The translations under genes were made by a program, and so were the position numbers. Of a stretch of DNA of 64,000 nucleotides, positions 52,727 to 62,324 are shown in pieces. The stretch is taken from contig JAJZPG010000006.1 of NCBI GenBank assembly GCA_021811235.1, forward strand, positions 1 to 64,000. The letters run 5' to 3'. This stretch comes from Pseudomonadota bacterium. Lineage in GTDB: Bacteria > Pseudomonadota > Gammaproteobacteria > Burkholderiales > Thiobacillaceae. The notes below the pieces were generated by a model, which did no database searches, had not been told where the DNA came from, and was given only the letters and a program-made list of their open reading frames with translations. How positions within the stretch are numbered: position 1 is the first letter of the stretch; each line of letters opens with the position of its first letter.

Positions 52727-52741
52727 GGCGGGCCGCCTCAG
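52723..52741. terminator. Hairpin covering both convergent stop codons
   Basis: CTGAGGC and GCCTCAG pair perfectly around a 5-base loop (GGGCC). The fabG-like stop and the antiporter stop lie in opposite arms. There is no T tract, so it may be a weak bidirectional terminator between the two halves of the cluster. Confidence 0.45.
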
Positions 52742-53937
52742 GCGGACCGCAGGATCAGGGCCCGCAGGCGAGCTAGTTTCGGCGCCACCATCGGCACCGT
52801 CAGCATGGTGCTCGCCACCGCCATCAGCAGCAGGGCGGTGAAGGTTTCGCTGCTGATGATCTGTTTGTCGAGCAGGATGTTGGCGAAGATGATCATGATC
52901 AGCGCCTTGGTCTGCAGCAGCCAGCCGATGATGGACGCCTCGCCCGGCGACCAGCGCAGGATGCGGCCGGCAACCTGGATGCCGATCAGCTTGCCGGCGA
53001 CGGAAGCGAGCAGCAGCAGCGCCGCGGCGACGAAGACCGCCTCGCCGCCGACGTTCCAGTTGGTGCGCAGGCCGGTGGACAGGAAGAAGACCGGCATCAT
53101 GACCAGCAGGACATGGTGGCGAAGCTGATCCATCCTGGCCTGGTCGAACCATTCGGCCTCCAGGACCGCGCCGGCCAGGAAGGCGCCGACCATGAAATGC
53201 AGGCCGGACCAGTCGGCGCCGAACGCGCAGACGGCGAGCCAGATCAGCGCGACGTACCAGCGGTCGCGCTCGGCGATGCGCACCATCAGGCGACGCAAGA
53301 GGTAGGCAGCCACGGCGAAGGCGACGAGGAAGGCCAGCTGTTTGCCGACCCGCTGCCAGTCCATCAGGATCAGGGCCAGCACCCCCCAGATCGCGATGTC
53401 GTCGAGGCTGGCGTAGCGCAGGATGCGCTGGCCGATCGGCTGGCGCAGGATGTCCAGCTTTTCCATCAGCAGGATGAGGATGGGCAGCGCCGTCACCGCG
53501 CAGGCCATGCCGACGCCGAGCACGAATTGCCAGGTCATCGCCTGCGGCCCCACCCAGCCCTCGAACGGAAGCAGCACGAGCGCAGCCGCGCAGCCGAAGA
53601 CGAGCGGCGTGCCGAGCGCGAAGCCGGCGGTGATGCCGCTTTCGCGCCGGTGCACCCAGGCCTTCTTCAGATCGAGCTCGACCCCCGCGATCATCACGAA
53701 CAGCATCACCGCCCACCACGCGATGCCGTTCAACGACTGGACGACGGCCGGATTGAAGACGAAGGCGTAATAGTCGGGAAAGGCGTGGCCGAGGATGCCC
53801 GGGCCCAGCAGGATGCCGGTGATGATCTGCACGACGACCAGCGGCGCGTAGTAGTCCGTCTTGCCGACGCGCCACACCAGCCACGGCACGGTGAAAATGA
53901 TCGTCATCGCGATCAGGAAGGTTTCGGTCGTATTCAT
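52738..53937 (-). CDS. CPA2-type cation/proton antiporter (Kef-like)
   Basis: The protein has 399 residues from the ATG at 53937, with about eleven hydrophobic segments: PLVVVQIITGILLGPGILG, then MLFVMIAGVELDLKKAWV, typical of CPA2 transporters. There is no TrkA-N regulatory domain. It is the last gene of the minus-strand half of the cluster, overlapping the methyltransferase stop by 4 bases. Its connection to polyene synthesis is not clear; ion or pH homeostasis is the general family role. Confidence 0.83.
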   Translation of the reverse strand: MNTTETFLIAMTIIFTVPWLVWRVGKTDYYAPLVVVQIITGILLGPGILGHAFPDYYAFVFNPAVVQSLNGIAWWAVMLFVMIAGVELDLKKAWVHRRESGITAGFALGTPLVFGCAAALVLLPFEGWVGPQAMTWQFVLGVGMACAVTALPILILLMEKLDILRQPIGQRILRYASLDDIAIWGVLALILMDWQRVGKQLAFLVAFAVAAYLLRRLMVRIAERDRWYVALIWLAVCAFGADWSGLHFMVGAFLAGAVLEAEWFDQARMDQLRHHVLLVMMPVFFLSTGLRTNWNVGGEAVFVAAALLLLASVAGKLIGIQVAGRILRWSPGEASIIGWLLQTKALIMIIFANILLDKQIISSETFTALLLMAVASTMLTVPMVAPKLARLRALILRSA

Positions 53938-54692
53938 GCCCTGCATCCTGTGTACTCGCGGAAGATCCCGAACGTGACCGAGCATTTCACGTCGGCAAAG
54001 CCGGCCCGGCGCATCGCATCGAGAATGCGCTCCGGCTCGATCGCGGCTTCGATGGTGTCGCCGTAATATTCCCACAGCCGCTTGACCTCGGCCTGGCTGC
54101 GCGTCAGCCGGGCGAGTGCCGGAACGACGGCGCCAATGTGGAAGCGCAGGAGCGCTCGCATCAGGCGGCTTGCCGGCCGGCTGATTTCCATGATGCAGAC
54201 ACGGCCGCCGGGATGCAGCACGCGCAGATACTCGGAAAACGCCCGATCGAGATCGCCGACGTGGCGCAACGCATAGCCCATGGAGACGAAGTCGACGTGC
54301 TCGTCGGGCAGCGGGATCGATTCGGCGTAGGCCTCGATGGTCTCGACCGCCACCTTCTTGCGCAATTCGGCGAGCATGCCGGGCGAAGGGTCGAGCGCAA
54401 CAACGCGACCCGAAGGGCCCACCAGCTGGTGCGCCGCGACGCTCACCAAACCGGTGCCGGCGGCGACATCGAGGACCAGCATGCCGGTGCGCAGGCCGGT
54501 TTCACGAAGCACCTTGCGCCGGTACCAGGCCCCACTGCCCAGCGCGGTGAGTCCTTCGGCGCGGTCGTAGCCCGGCGCGGCCTGGTCGAACATGTCGCGG
54601 GTGACCGCGCGCCGCTCGTCTTCATTCGCAAAATAGGCCGTCAGGCGCGTGTCTGCCTTCAGTGCCGCCTGGCGGGAGGGATTTTCTGTCAT
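53934..54692 (-). CDS. UbiE/COQ5-like SAM methyltransferase
   Basis: The protein has 252 residues from the ATG at 54692. The SAM motif is VLDVAAGTGLVSVA; other UbiE-like parts are MFDQAAPGYDRAEGL and ALDPSPGML. UbiE homologues C-methylate quinone rings, and this one may methylate the aromatic head or a polyene precursor. It is coupled by 4-base overlaps to the glycosyltransferase and the antiporter, so a cluster role is more likely than respiratory quinone synthesis. Confidence 0.82.
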   Translation of the reverse strand: MTENPSRQAALKADTRLTAYFANEDERRAVTRDMFDQAAPGYDRAEGLTALGSGAWYRRKVLRETGLRTGMLVLDVAAGTGLVSVAAHQLVGPSGRVVALDPSPGMLAELRKKVAVETIEAYAESIPLPDEHVDFVSMGYALRHVGDLDRAFSEYLRVLHPGGRVCIMEISRPASRLMRALLRFHIGAVVPALARLTRSQAEVKRLWEYYGDTIEAAIEPERILDAMRRAGFADVKCSVTFGIFREYTGCRA

Positions 54693-55468
54693 CGGATCCG
54701 TCGTGGCGTGGGTTTCAATAGTCGCCGCCAGACCAGCCATGGCAGGCGCAGCACGAAGCCGATGAACAGCCGCGCGTGCATCCAGGTCAGCAGCGCGTTG
54801 TCGCGCAGGTACTTGAAGTGCGAGACGCCGCCTTCGTCGGCGGACAGGTAGCGCACCGGCGCCTCGAGGTTGATCGGCGGGACGCCGGCCCAGCACAGGC
54901 GCACGACCGCTTCCGGATCGAAATCGAAGCGGCGCATGAAGCGGGTACGCTGCATGGTTCGCATCAGCGGCGCGATGGGATAGACACGGAAACCGTACAG
55001 GGAATCGCCGATGCCCATCCACAGCGTCTCCAGGTTGGCCCAGCCGTTCGACACCTTGCGGCCGTTGACGCGCAAGGCCGGCGCCTCCGGCCCGAACACC
55101 GGCTTGCCGAGCACCATCGCGCCCGGCTCGGCCTGCGACGCCGCCATGAAGGCGGGGATCAGCCCGGCCGGATGCTGGCCGTCGGAATCCATGGTCAGCG
55201 CATGCGTGTAGCCGGCGGCGGCGGCCTCGCCGATGCCGGCCAGCACCGCCGCGCCCTTGCCGCGATTGTGCGGCAGCACGATGACGCGCAGGCCCGGATC
55301 GGCGGCGGCCAGCGCCTGCAGCTGTTCCGCCGTGCCGTCGGTGCTGCCGTCGACGACGACCCACACCGGCGTCCAGTGCGCGCGCGCCGCCCCGACCGTT
55401 TCCAGCACCTTGGGGCCGGGGTTGTAGCTGGGGATCAGGACGAGATGGGTCGGCGAGGCCTGGGACAT
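54689..55468 (-). CDS. Family 2 glycosyltransferase, aryl-polyene cluster
   Basis: The protein has 259 residues, a GT-A fold: LIPSYNPG at the N-terminus, VVDGSTDGT and the DSDGQHP metal-binding stretch. There is no strong membrane segment except near the C-terminus (ARLFIGFVLRLPWLVW). It likely transfers a sugar or dolichol-type group to a lipid acceptor. Glycosyltransferases of this type recur in aryl-polyene clusters. It is coupled to its neighbours by short overlaps or a 4-base gap. Confidence 0.85.
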   Translation of the reverse strand: MSQASPTHLVLIPSYNPGPKVLETVGAARAHWTPVWVVVDGSTDGTAEQLQALAAADPGLRVIVLPHNRGKGAAVLAGIGEAAAAGYTHALTMDSDGQHPAGLIPAFMAASQAEPGAMVLGKPVFGPEAPALRVNGRKVSNGWANLETLWMGIGDSLYGFRVYPIAPLMRTMQRTRFMRRFDFDPEAVVRLCWAGVPPINLEAPVRYLSADEGGVSHFKYLRDNALLTWMHARLFIGFVLRLPWLVWRRLLKPTPRRIR

Positions 55469-55472
55469 GGCA

Positions 55473-56255
55473 TCAGGCAGCGATGGCTGAAGACGGCGGC
55501 GGATTCCGGCCCATTTCCGTGCGGAAGTAGGCCTCCAGCTCGGCAGTGAAGGCGGGGATGTCGGCCGGCACCGGAAAGCGCCGGCCGAGACGGATGCGGC
55601 AGGACAGCGGCAGCATCGGGCGGCGGAACAAGGGCCAGGACTTGCCGAGGTAGGGCGTGGAGAAATCGATGAGCAGGGTCTGTACCGGCACGCCGGAACG
55701 GCGCGAGATCAAACCGATGATGGGCTGGCAGGCATCGACCGGAAAATCCTTCGTCCGCGTGCCCTCGGGAAAGATCACGACCTGCGCGCCGCGCCGCAAT
55801 TCCTCGCGCGTGTTCAGGATCATTTCCAGCGGCGCATTGTTGCGGATGTAGCCGGCCAGGCGTGCCGCCGCGCCGAACAGGATGTTGTCCAGCAGGCTGG
55901 CCTTCATCACGCAGACGGCGTTCGGCAGGCGCGAGACGATCATCACCGCATCGAGCAGGGAAGGATGGTTCGCCGCGATGATGAGCGGCCCCTGGTCGCG
56001 CAGGCGGTCGAGTTCGGAGAGATCGAAGCGGCAGGCGCACAGCCACGTCAGCAGGGCGAGGTAGCCGCGGAAGCCGGCGGAGATGGCGGCCCGTCCCAGG
56101 GGGCGGCCGACGCGGCGCGGCAGCAAGGGATGGAGCAGCATCGCGAACGGCAGCCAGACGAGACAGATTGCCGCCAGCGCGCCGAGGCCGAGGGCCATGG
56201 CGAGGGTTTCGTATGCGCTCCACAGCGGGTTGCGCGCAAGCCGGCATTCAGTCAT
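55473..56255 (-). CDS. PlsC-type acyltransferase, aryl-polyene cluster
   Basis: The protein has 260 residues. Two N-terminal hydrophobic segments precede the acyltransferase motif ANHPSLLDAVMI (HxxxxD) and FPEGTRTKDFP. It belongs to the 1-acyl-glycerol-3-phosphate acyltransferase fold and may attach the polyene or a fatty acyl group to a glycerol or sugar backbone. It overlaps the MipA-like gene by 8 bases. Confidence 0.87.
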   Translation of the reverse strand: MTECRLARNPLWSAYETLAMALGLGALAAICLVWLPFAMLLHPLLPRRVGRPLGRAAISAGFRGYLALLTWLCACRFDLSELDRLRDQGPLIIAANHPSLLDAVMIVSRLPNAVCVMKASLLDNILFGAAARLAGYIRNNAPLEMILNTREELRRGAQVVIFPEGTRTKDFPVDACQPIIGLISRRSGVPVQTLLIDFSTPYLGKSWPLFRRPMLPLSCRIRLGRRFPVPADIPAFTAELEAYFRTEMGRNPPPSSAIAA

Positions 56256-57084
56256 CGGCGCGCACCCGGGTCGACGACTCGCCGAATATCCACGACACGG
56301 CCACGCCGCCGGCGAAATAATCCTGGCTGCGAACCAGCGGGCTGTCCTCGAAGCTCGCCCCGGCGAGATTGTCGTAGCGCACGAAGGCACCGACCCAGAA
56401 GCCCGGAAAACGCTTCGACAAGGCTGCCAGGTACTGCATGCCGGCGTAGCCGGCCTCGGCTTCGTAAGCGGGCCGCTCGGCGGTGGCGTACTGCGGGGCG
56501 ACGCCATAGAAATAGGCGTGCTGGCGCTGGTCGCCGAACAGCGGACCGGCGAGCAGGCCCAGATTCCAGCCGCCCATGCCCGGGATGTCGGTGATGTCCA
56601 GGTTCAGCTTGGGATGGAAAACCCAGCCGATGGCGGTGGGGGGGCCCTCCAGCGTGTACGCGGCGCGCAGCGGCAACAGCAGCTTGACGAAGCGCGCCCG
56701 GTTTTGCGAGCGCCACAGCGTAACGTCGAGCTGCGGGCCGAGTTCGAAGGTCGCCTCGAGATCGGGCATGCCGGCGCGCGCCACGATGTCGTCGCTGGCG
56801 GCCGGCGGCGACAGCGCGGCCGACACCGACAGGTCGAGCCGGTCGGAACCGAACAGCTCGCCGCGCAGGCCGTGGCGGTCGGCCTTCAGTATCTTGCCGT
56901 GGTAGGTGAAATAGGGAATCGGCAGCAGGAAATGGTCCGTCTGGTCCGAACCGCGATAGGCCGGGAAACTCAGTGCGGCGACGCCGGCCCCCAGCTCCCA
57001 CAGCGGCTTGTCCGCGCTGGCCTTCGCGGCAGGCGAGGCCAGCGCCAGGGCCAGCAGGACGGCGAGCCGGTTCGCCGCCGCCAT
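56248..57084 (-). CDS. MipA/OmpV family outer-membrane protein
   Basis: The protein has 278 residues. A signal peptide (LAVLLALALASPAAKASA) is followed by an alternating beta-strand domain ending in an aromatic/Trp segment typical of outer-membrane barrels (LWELGAGVAALSFPAYRGSD at the start). MipA/OmpV proteins are beta-barrels or scaffolds at the outer membrane. Here it could serve as a landing site for the exported pigment. It overlaps the chorismatase gene by one base. Confidence 0.85.
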   Translation of the reverse strand: MAAANRLAVLLALALASPAAKASADKPLWELGAGVAALSFPAYRGSDQTDHFLLPIPYFTYHGKILKADRHGLRGELFGSDRLDLSVSAALSPPAASDDIVARAGMPDLEATFELGPQLDVTLWRSQNRARFVKLLLPLRAAYTLEGPPTAIGWVFHPKLNLDITDIPGMGGWNLGLLAGPLFGDQRQHAYFYGVAPQYATAERPAYEAEAGYAGMQYLAALSKRFPGFWVGAFVRYDNLAGASFEDSPLVRSQDYFAGGVAVSWIFGESSTRVRADD

Positions 57085-58088
57085 CAGTCGGTCCCCAGGG
57101 GGTGCGAGGCCATCGCCTCGATCTCAAGCAGCAGGTCGGCGCGACAGATGTCGGCCTGCACGTAGAGCACGTCCGCCCCGCCGACCAGTGGCACGAGCGT
57201 ATCGCGGATCACGGGAAAATCGGCCGCGCGGCGCACATAGACGCGGTAGACCAGCTCGTCGAGCGTGAAAGGCCGCGAACGCGCCGCGCGGTTGACCTCG
57301 GCGACGACCGCGGCGACGTTGGCCATCGCCTCCCCGCATTGCCCGGCGACGTCGCCGGGATGGACCGTCAGGTAGCCGACGATGCTGGCGGTACCGGAAA
57401 CGAAGAGGCGTTCCTGCCCGGGCGGGTAGACCAGGGCCGCGCGCGAGAAGGTCGGCGCCCGCGGCCCGTATTCGGCGGGATAGTTGTAGGCGCTGACCTG
57501 ACGGGGATTCTCGAACGGCACGGCCGGCGTCGCGCCGGCCAGAAAGGCGATCGACAGCGGCCCGCCGGCCAGTCCGATGGCGCAGGCCGCCGGCACGTTG
57601 CCGCGGGTGCCGCGATGGTAGGCAAGGAACGCATCCTGGCGGCCGACGTTGAACTGGCGGTAGCGCTCCAGTCCGTGCGTCTCGGCATTGATGTCGGCCA
57701 TGTAGTTCCAGACCCGCCACAGGTGCGGCAGCTTCTGCGCATCGAGCAGGCGGAAGATGCGGTCGTAGGCTTCCTCGCTGGCGGCCTGCAGCGGCGAACG
57801 GTCGGCGGCCGCAGCGAATTCGGCCTCGTCCAGATTGATGACTCCGAACAGGGTGTCGCCGGAGCGTCGCCAGGTGACGCCTTCGCTGACGCCTTGCAGA
57901 GGCGGAGTGGTGCGACGCCAGGTTTCCTGGACCACCACCGTGTCCGCCCCGAGCAAGGGGGCGCAGATCGCCTGCAGCGGCCAGCCGGGCGGCGACACCG
58001 GCAGCTGCTGACCCAGCAGGGCGCCGCCGAGCGCGCTTTCGCCATGGCGCGAAAGCGCGGGCGGCGAGGAATGGAATTGCAGCGTCAC
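57084..58088 (-). CDS. XanB2/Hyg5/FkbO-type chorismatase
   Basis: The protein has 334 residues from a GTG at 58088, which overlaps the halogenase stop by one base. The C-terminal RidA-like domain carries LFVSGTASIVG and LTVHPGD, the signature of chorismatases. XanB2 of Xanthomonas cleaves chorismate to 3- and 4-hydroxybenzoate, the starter of xanthomonadin and a precursor of ubiquinone and of the diffusible factor DF. No ammonia lyase is in the cluster, so this is the likely source of the aryl starter. Product specificity cannot be judged by eye. Confidence 0.85.
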   Translation of the reverse strand: MTLQFHSSPPALSRHGESALGGALLGQQLPVSPPGWPLQAICAPLLGADTVVVQETWRRTTPPLQGVSEGVTWRRSGDTLFGVINLDEAEFAAAADRSPLQAASEEAYDRIFRLLDAQKLPHLWRVWNYMADINAETHGLERYRQFNVGRQDAFLAYHRGTRGNVPAACAIGLAGGPLSIAFLAGATPAVPFENPRQVSAYNYPAEYGPRAPTFSRAALVYPPGQERLFVSGTASIVGYLTVHPGDVAGQCGEAMANVAAVVAEVNRAARSRPFTLDELVYRVYVRRAADFPVIRDTLVPLVGGADVLYVQADICRADLLLEIEAMASHPLGTD

Positions 58089-59422
58089 TATGTGTTGGTC
58101 AGGGCCGGATCGTCGACCCTGCGGATATTGAAGCGCCGGCGTTTCCAGCCCATGAAGGCGCGCCTGGGCTGGATCAGGTTGGCGAGGTAGTAGAGCGCCT
58201 TGAAGATCCAGATCGAGCGCCAGATCGGCGTCTTGCCGAAGATGTCGCCGGCCAGCACCGACAGCAGCGCCTCCTTCACGCGGAAGATGTTCTTCGGATA
58301 CATGAAGAAATCGCGCATGATCGGATTGGTCACCCGGTAGATGAACCACGAGAACTGGCTCGGCCCGCGCCTCATCAGCGCATCGAAGCGCTTGAGCGCG
58401 GCCGGCGCGGCGGCCGGGTTGCTGAGGCAGGTGTCGATGGCCTCGGCGCCGATCACGCCGCTGTTCATCGCCAGCCACACGCCGGACGAGAACACCGGGT
58501 CGATGAAGGCATAGGCGTCGCCCAGCAGCAGGTAGTTGGCGCCGTGGTTGCGTTCGGAGACGTAGGAGAAGTTGCCGGTCGCCTCGACCTGGGTCATCAG
58601 CTGCGCATCCTGCAGGCGCTGCGCCAGCGCCGGGCAGGTCGCGACATTGTCCAGCAGAAACTGTTGCAGGCTGCGCGTTCCCTTGGTCTTCATGTGGTAC
58701 GGCCAGGTCACCATGCCGACGCTGGTCGTGTCGTTCATCATCGGGATGAACCAGAACCAGCCGTGCTCGAACCAGAAGATCGTGATGTTGCCCTCGGCCT
58801 GCCCAGCGTGGCGCCGGGCATGGGCGAAGTGGCCATATACCGCCGAGCTGTTGTGCCTGGGGTTGCGGTGCTTCATCTGGAAACGGTGGGCGAGGAAGGT
58901 GTCGCGACCGGAGGCATCGACGACGAAACGGGCCTGCCACTCGGTTTCGCGGCCGTCGTCGTGCCGGGCGCGGACCGCCGCCGTATCGTCCGGCAGGAAA
59001 TCGACCGCGTCCACCTTGCAGCCCTCGTGCACCTCGACCCCCTTCCTCGCAGCGTTGCGGATCAGGATTTCGTCGAATTCGGCACGCTTGACCTGGTAGG
59101 CATACGGCATCGACTTGTCCCAGGCCTCGGCGAAATGGAAGACCTGCGTCGTGTCGTGGTAAGGCGAGACGAATTCCGCGCCCCATTTCTCCATGCCGAC
59201 CGCCTTCACCTCGTCGGCCACGCCGAGCCGTTCGAACAAGGGCAGATTGGCCGGCAACAGCGACTCGCCGATGTGGAAACGCGGATGGCGGGCCTTTTCC
59301 AGCATCACCACCCGATAGCCTTTTTCCGCCAGCAACGGCGCCACCGTCGATCCGGCGGGCCCGCCTCCGATCACCAGCACGTCGCACTGGCGACGCTCCA
59401 CTCCATGGTCTTGCTGTTTCAT
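58088..59422 (-). CDS. Flavin-dependent halogenase-like oxidoreductase
   Basis: The protein has 444 residues from the ATG at 59422 (a GTG three codons earlier is possible). The N-terminal FAD motif is VIGGGPAGS, then MLEKARHPRFHIGESLLP. The halogenase mark WxWxIP is seen as GWFWFIPM. It probably halogenates the aromatic head group, as in brominated xanthomonadins, using a separate flavin reductase that is not in the window. A geranylgeranyl-reductase-like role is the alternative. It is the first gene of the minus-strand operon and has its own -10 box. Confidence 0.83.
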   Translation of the reverse strand: MKQQDHGVERRQCDVLVIGGGPAGSTVAPLLAEKGYRVVMLEKARHPRFHIGESLLPANLPLFERLGVADEVKAVGMEKWGAEFVSPYHDTTQVFHFAEAWDKSMPYAYQVKRAEFDEILIRNAARKGVEVHEGCKVDAVDFLPDDTAAVRARHDDGRETEWQARFVVDASGRDTFLAHRFQMKHRNPRHNSSAVYGHFAHARRHAGQAEGNITIFWFEHGWFWFIPMMNDTTSVGMVTWPYHMKTKGTRSLQQFLLDNVATCPALAQRLQDAQLMTQVEATGNFSYVSERNHGANYLLLGDAYAFIDPVFSSGVWLAMNSGVIGAEAIDTCLSNPAAAPAALKRFDALMRRGPSQFSWFIYRVTNPIMRDFFMYPKNIFRVKEALLSVLAGDIFGKTPIWRSIWIFKALYYLANLIQPRRAFMGWKRRRFNIRRVDDPALTNT

Positions 59423-59510
59423 TGGTTCCACTCTCAGCGTCTTACCTTGCCACGGCAGGTGTGCAGCCTATCACGGTGCGCATGGCCCTCAACCCATTGC
59501 GGGCCGCGCG

Positions 59511-59516
59511 ATTATA
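59511..59516 (-). promoter_or_regulatory. Candidate -10 box of the halogenase operon
   Basis: On the minus strand a perfect TATAAT overlaps the stop codon of the radical SAM gene. The predicted start near 59504 gives an 80-base leader. A consensus -35 is not visible. It would allow separate control of the halogenase-to-antiporter half of the cluster. Confidence 0.5.
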
Positions 59517-61158
59517 CCGCCGCCGGCGCCGGCGCCGGGCTGCAGCAGGCGCCGCCTTCCGCGGCCACAGGATGGATCGACTTCATCACCTCGCGGCGCG
59601 ACAGCTTGACCGGCGACATGGAGACGATGTTGTCCACCTGCAGTTCCGGGCTGAGTTGCGGCTTCAGCCCGACGGGCTGGCGCGGATGCATCTTGAATTC
59701 GCGCTTGGCCTTCTCGATCTGCTCCTTGTTGGCGCTGAAATAGCGGGCGGCGGCAATGGTTTCGGGCAGGTGCTTGGCGACATGCCACAGGCTCCAGCGA
59801 TGCTGCCACAAGCGCCTTGCGAAACGCCGGCGGTAGCCCTTGCTGTCGTAGAAGCGCTTGACGTGCCAGTTGTACAGCGCGTCCATTTCCTCGCGCGACT
59901 GGAAACCGTGCGGCAGGAAGACGAAGTTCAGGCAATTCATCAGCCGCCAGTCCTCGATGAAATCGCCGGACACCCCCGACACGCATTCGTCCCAGATCGG
60001 CGCGCCGTGCAGCGGGCTGAACTTGGTCATGTTCATCTCGTCCAGCTCCAGCGACAGGATGAAATCGCTGGTCGTCTTCACCGTCTCCGGCGTCTCGCCC
60101 GGCATGCCGAAGATGAACAGGCCCTTGGCGCGCAGGCCGGCGGCGTGGATCTGGCGCACCGTGTCGCGCACCGCATCGAGCGTGACGCCGGCCTTGTGGC
60201 GTTCCATCATGCCCGGGTCGGCCGATTCGATTCCCATCGACACCATCAGCGCGCCGGCCTGTTTCAGCTTCCTCAGCATCTCGTCCGAGGTGTGGCCGGT
60301 GCGGATCGCGCAGTTGAACTGCACGCCGAGCGGCTTCTCGATCAAGAGATCGCACAGGTCCATGACGCGCTGCTTCTTGGCGGTGAACAGGTCGTCGTAC
60401 ATGTTGATGTGATAGACCCCGAAGCGGTCGCGCAGGTACTTCATGTGGTCGTAGGTGTATTGCGCCGAATTGGTCTTGTACAGGCGCTCGAACACCGTGC
60501 GGTCGCAGAAGGAGCAGGTGTAGGGGCAGCCGCGCGAGGTGATCATCGTCGCGCCGTGGCGCTTTTCGTAGGCGAACAGCGGCAGGTGGTAGGCGTGCGG
60601 AAAGCCGGCCAGCTTCTCGTAGGCGGGGAAGGGCAGCTCGTCGAGATCCAGGATCCGGTCGCGGCGCGGGTTGATGCGGATCTTGCCGCCGTGATCGCGC
60701 CAGATCAGGTTGCCGATCCCGGCAAGCGGCTTGCCGTCGGCCAGATCGAGCATCGCTCCTTCGCCTTCGCCCATTACCAGGTAGTCGATTTCCGGGAACT
60801 GCTCGAGGATGGGCGCGCCGAGCGAGGAGACGTGCACGTTGCCGAAGGCGATCTTGATGTCGGGCCGCTTCGCCTTGATGGCGAGCGCCATGTCGACGGC
60901 GTCCATGAAGCCGGAGGTCGTCGCCGAAAAGCCCACCATCTCCGGCTCGGTCGCCAGCACGATCTCGGCGTTGGCTTCGATGCCCGGCGGCGCGAACGGG
61001 CCCAGGCAGTCGTGCAACTGCACGCTGTGGCCGAATTTCTCCAGCCATGAGGCCAGCTGCATGATGCCGATCGGCGGCATGCGGTTGGCGAGGACGGAAA
61101 AGTCGGGTTGGCCGGGAACGAAATTGAAGCCGGCTGGATGGACGAGCGTGATGCGCAT
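59512..61158 (-). CDS. B12-binding-domain radical SAM enzyme, aryl-polyene cluster
   Basis: The protein has 548 residues from the ATG at 61158, preceded by AGGGGATC. The N-terminal 120 residues form a cobalamin-binding-like domain, but the DxHxxG ligand motif is not apparent (SVQLHDCLGPF). The radical SAM cluster is C211, C215 and C218 (CPYTCSFC). The C-terminal tail is unusual: GGACCSPAPAPAAV. The family covers BchE-like cyclases and methylases. It lies 89 bases upstream of the halogenase operon; its product is not known and may alter the polyene. It could also serve another pathway. Confidence 0.85.
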   Translation of the reverse strand: MRITLVHPAGFNFVPGQPDFSVLANRMPPIGIMQLASWLEKFGHSVQLHDCLGPFAPPGIEANAEIVLATEPEMVGFSATTSGFMDAVDMALAIKAKRPDIKIAFGNVHVSSLGAPILEQFPEIDYLVMGEGEGAMLDLADGKPLAGIGNLIWRDHGGKIRINPRRDRILDLDELPFPAYEKLAGFPHAYHLPLFAYEKRHGATMITSRGCPYTCSFCDRTVFERLYKTNSAQYTYDHMKYLRDRFGVYHINMYDDLFTAKKQRVMDLCDLLIEKPLGVQFNCAIRTGHTSDEMLRKLKQAGALMVSMGIESADPGMMERHKAGVTLDAVRDTVRQIHAAGLRAKGLFIFGMPGETPETVKTTSDFILSLELDEMNMTKFSPLHGAPIWDECVSGVSGDFIEDWRLMNCLNFVFLPHGFQSREEMDALYNWHVKRFYDSKGYRRRFARRLWQHRWSLWHVAKHLPETIAAARYFSANKEQIEKAKREFKMHPRQPVGLKPQLSPELQVDNIVSMSPVKLSRREVMKSIHPVAAEGGACCSPAPAPAAV

Positions 61159-61299
61159 GCGAGATCCCCTGGTTATCGGCACGTGCCTGCGTGGGAACGA
61201 CGGGTGGACGGCATCGCGGCCCGGATCTCCTGCGGCTTCAGCGCCGCCGGTCCGGGCCGGACGAGGGAAGGTGGACTGCGGACCGCACCGGGCGCAGGC

Positions 61300-62214
<915 letters not shown>

Positions 62215-62324
62215 TTACGCCAAGAAAAAGGGCGCGCGCAGCCGCAGGAAACGGTACATAAAAATCAGTTGCCGCCCGCCGCGGCGACCTCTAAAGTGCC
62301 GGCATCCCGCGTCCTGGATGACCG

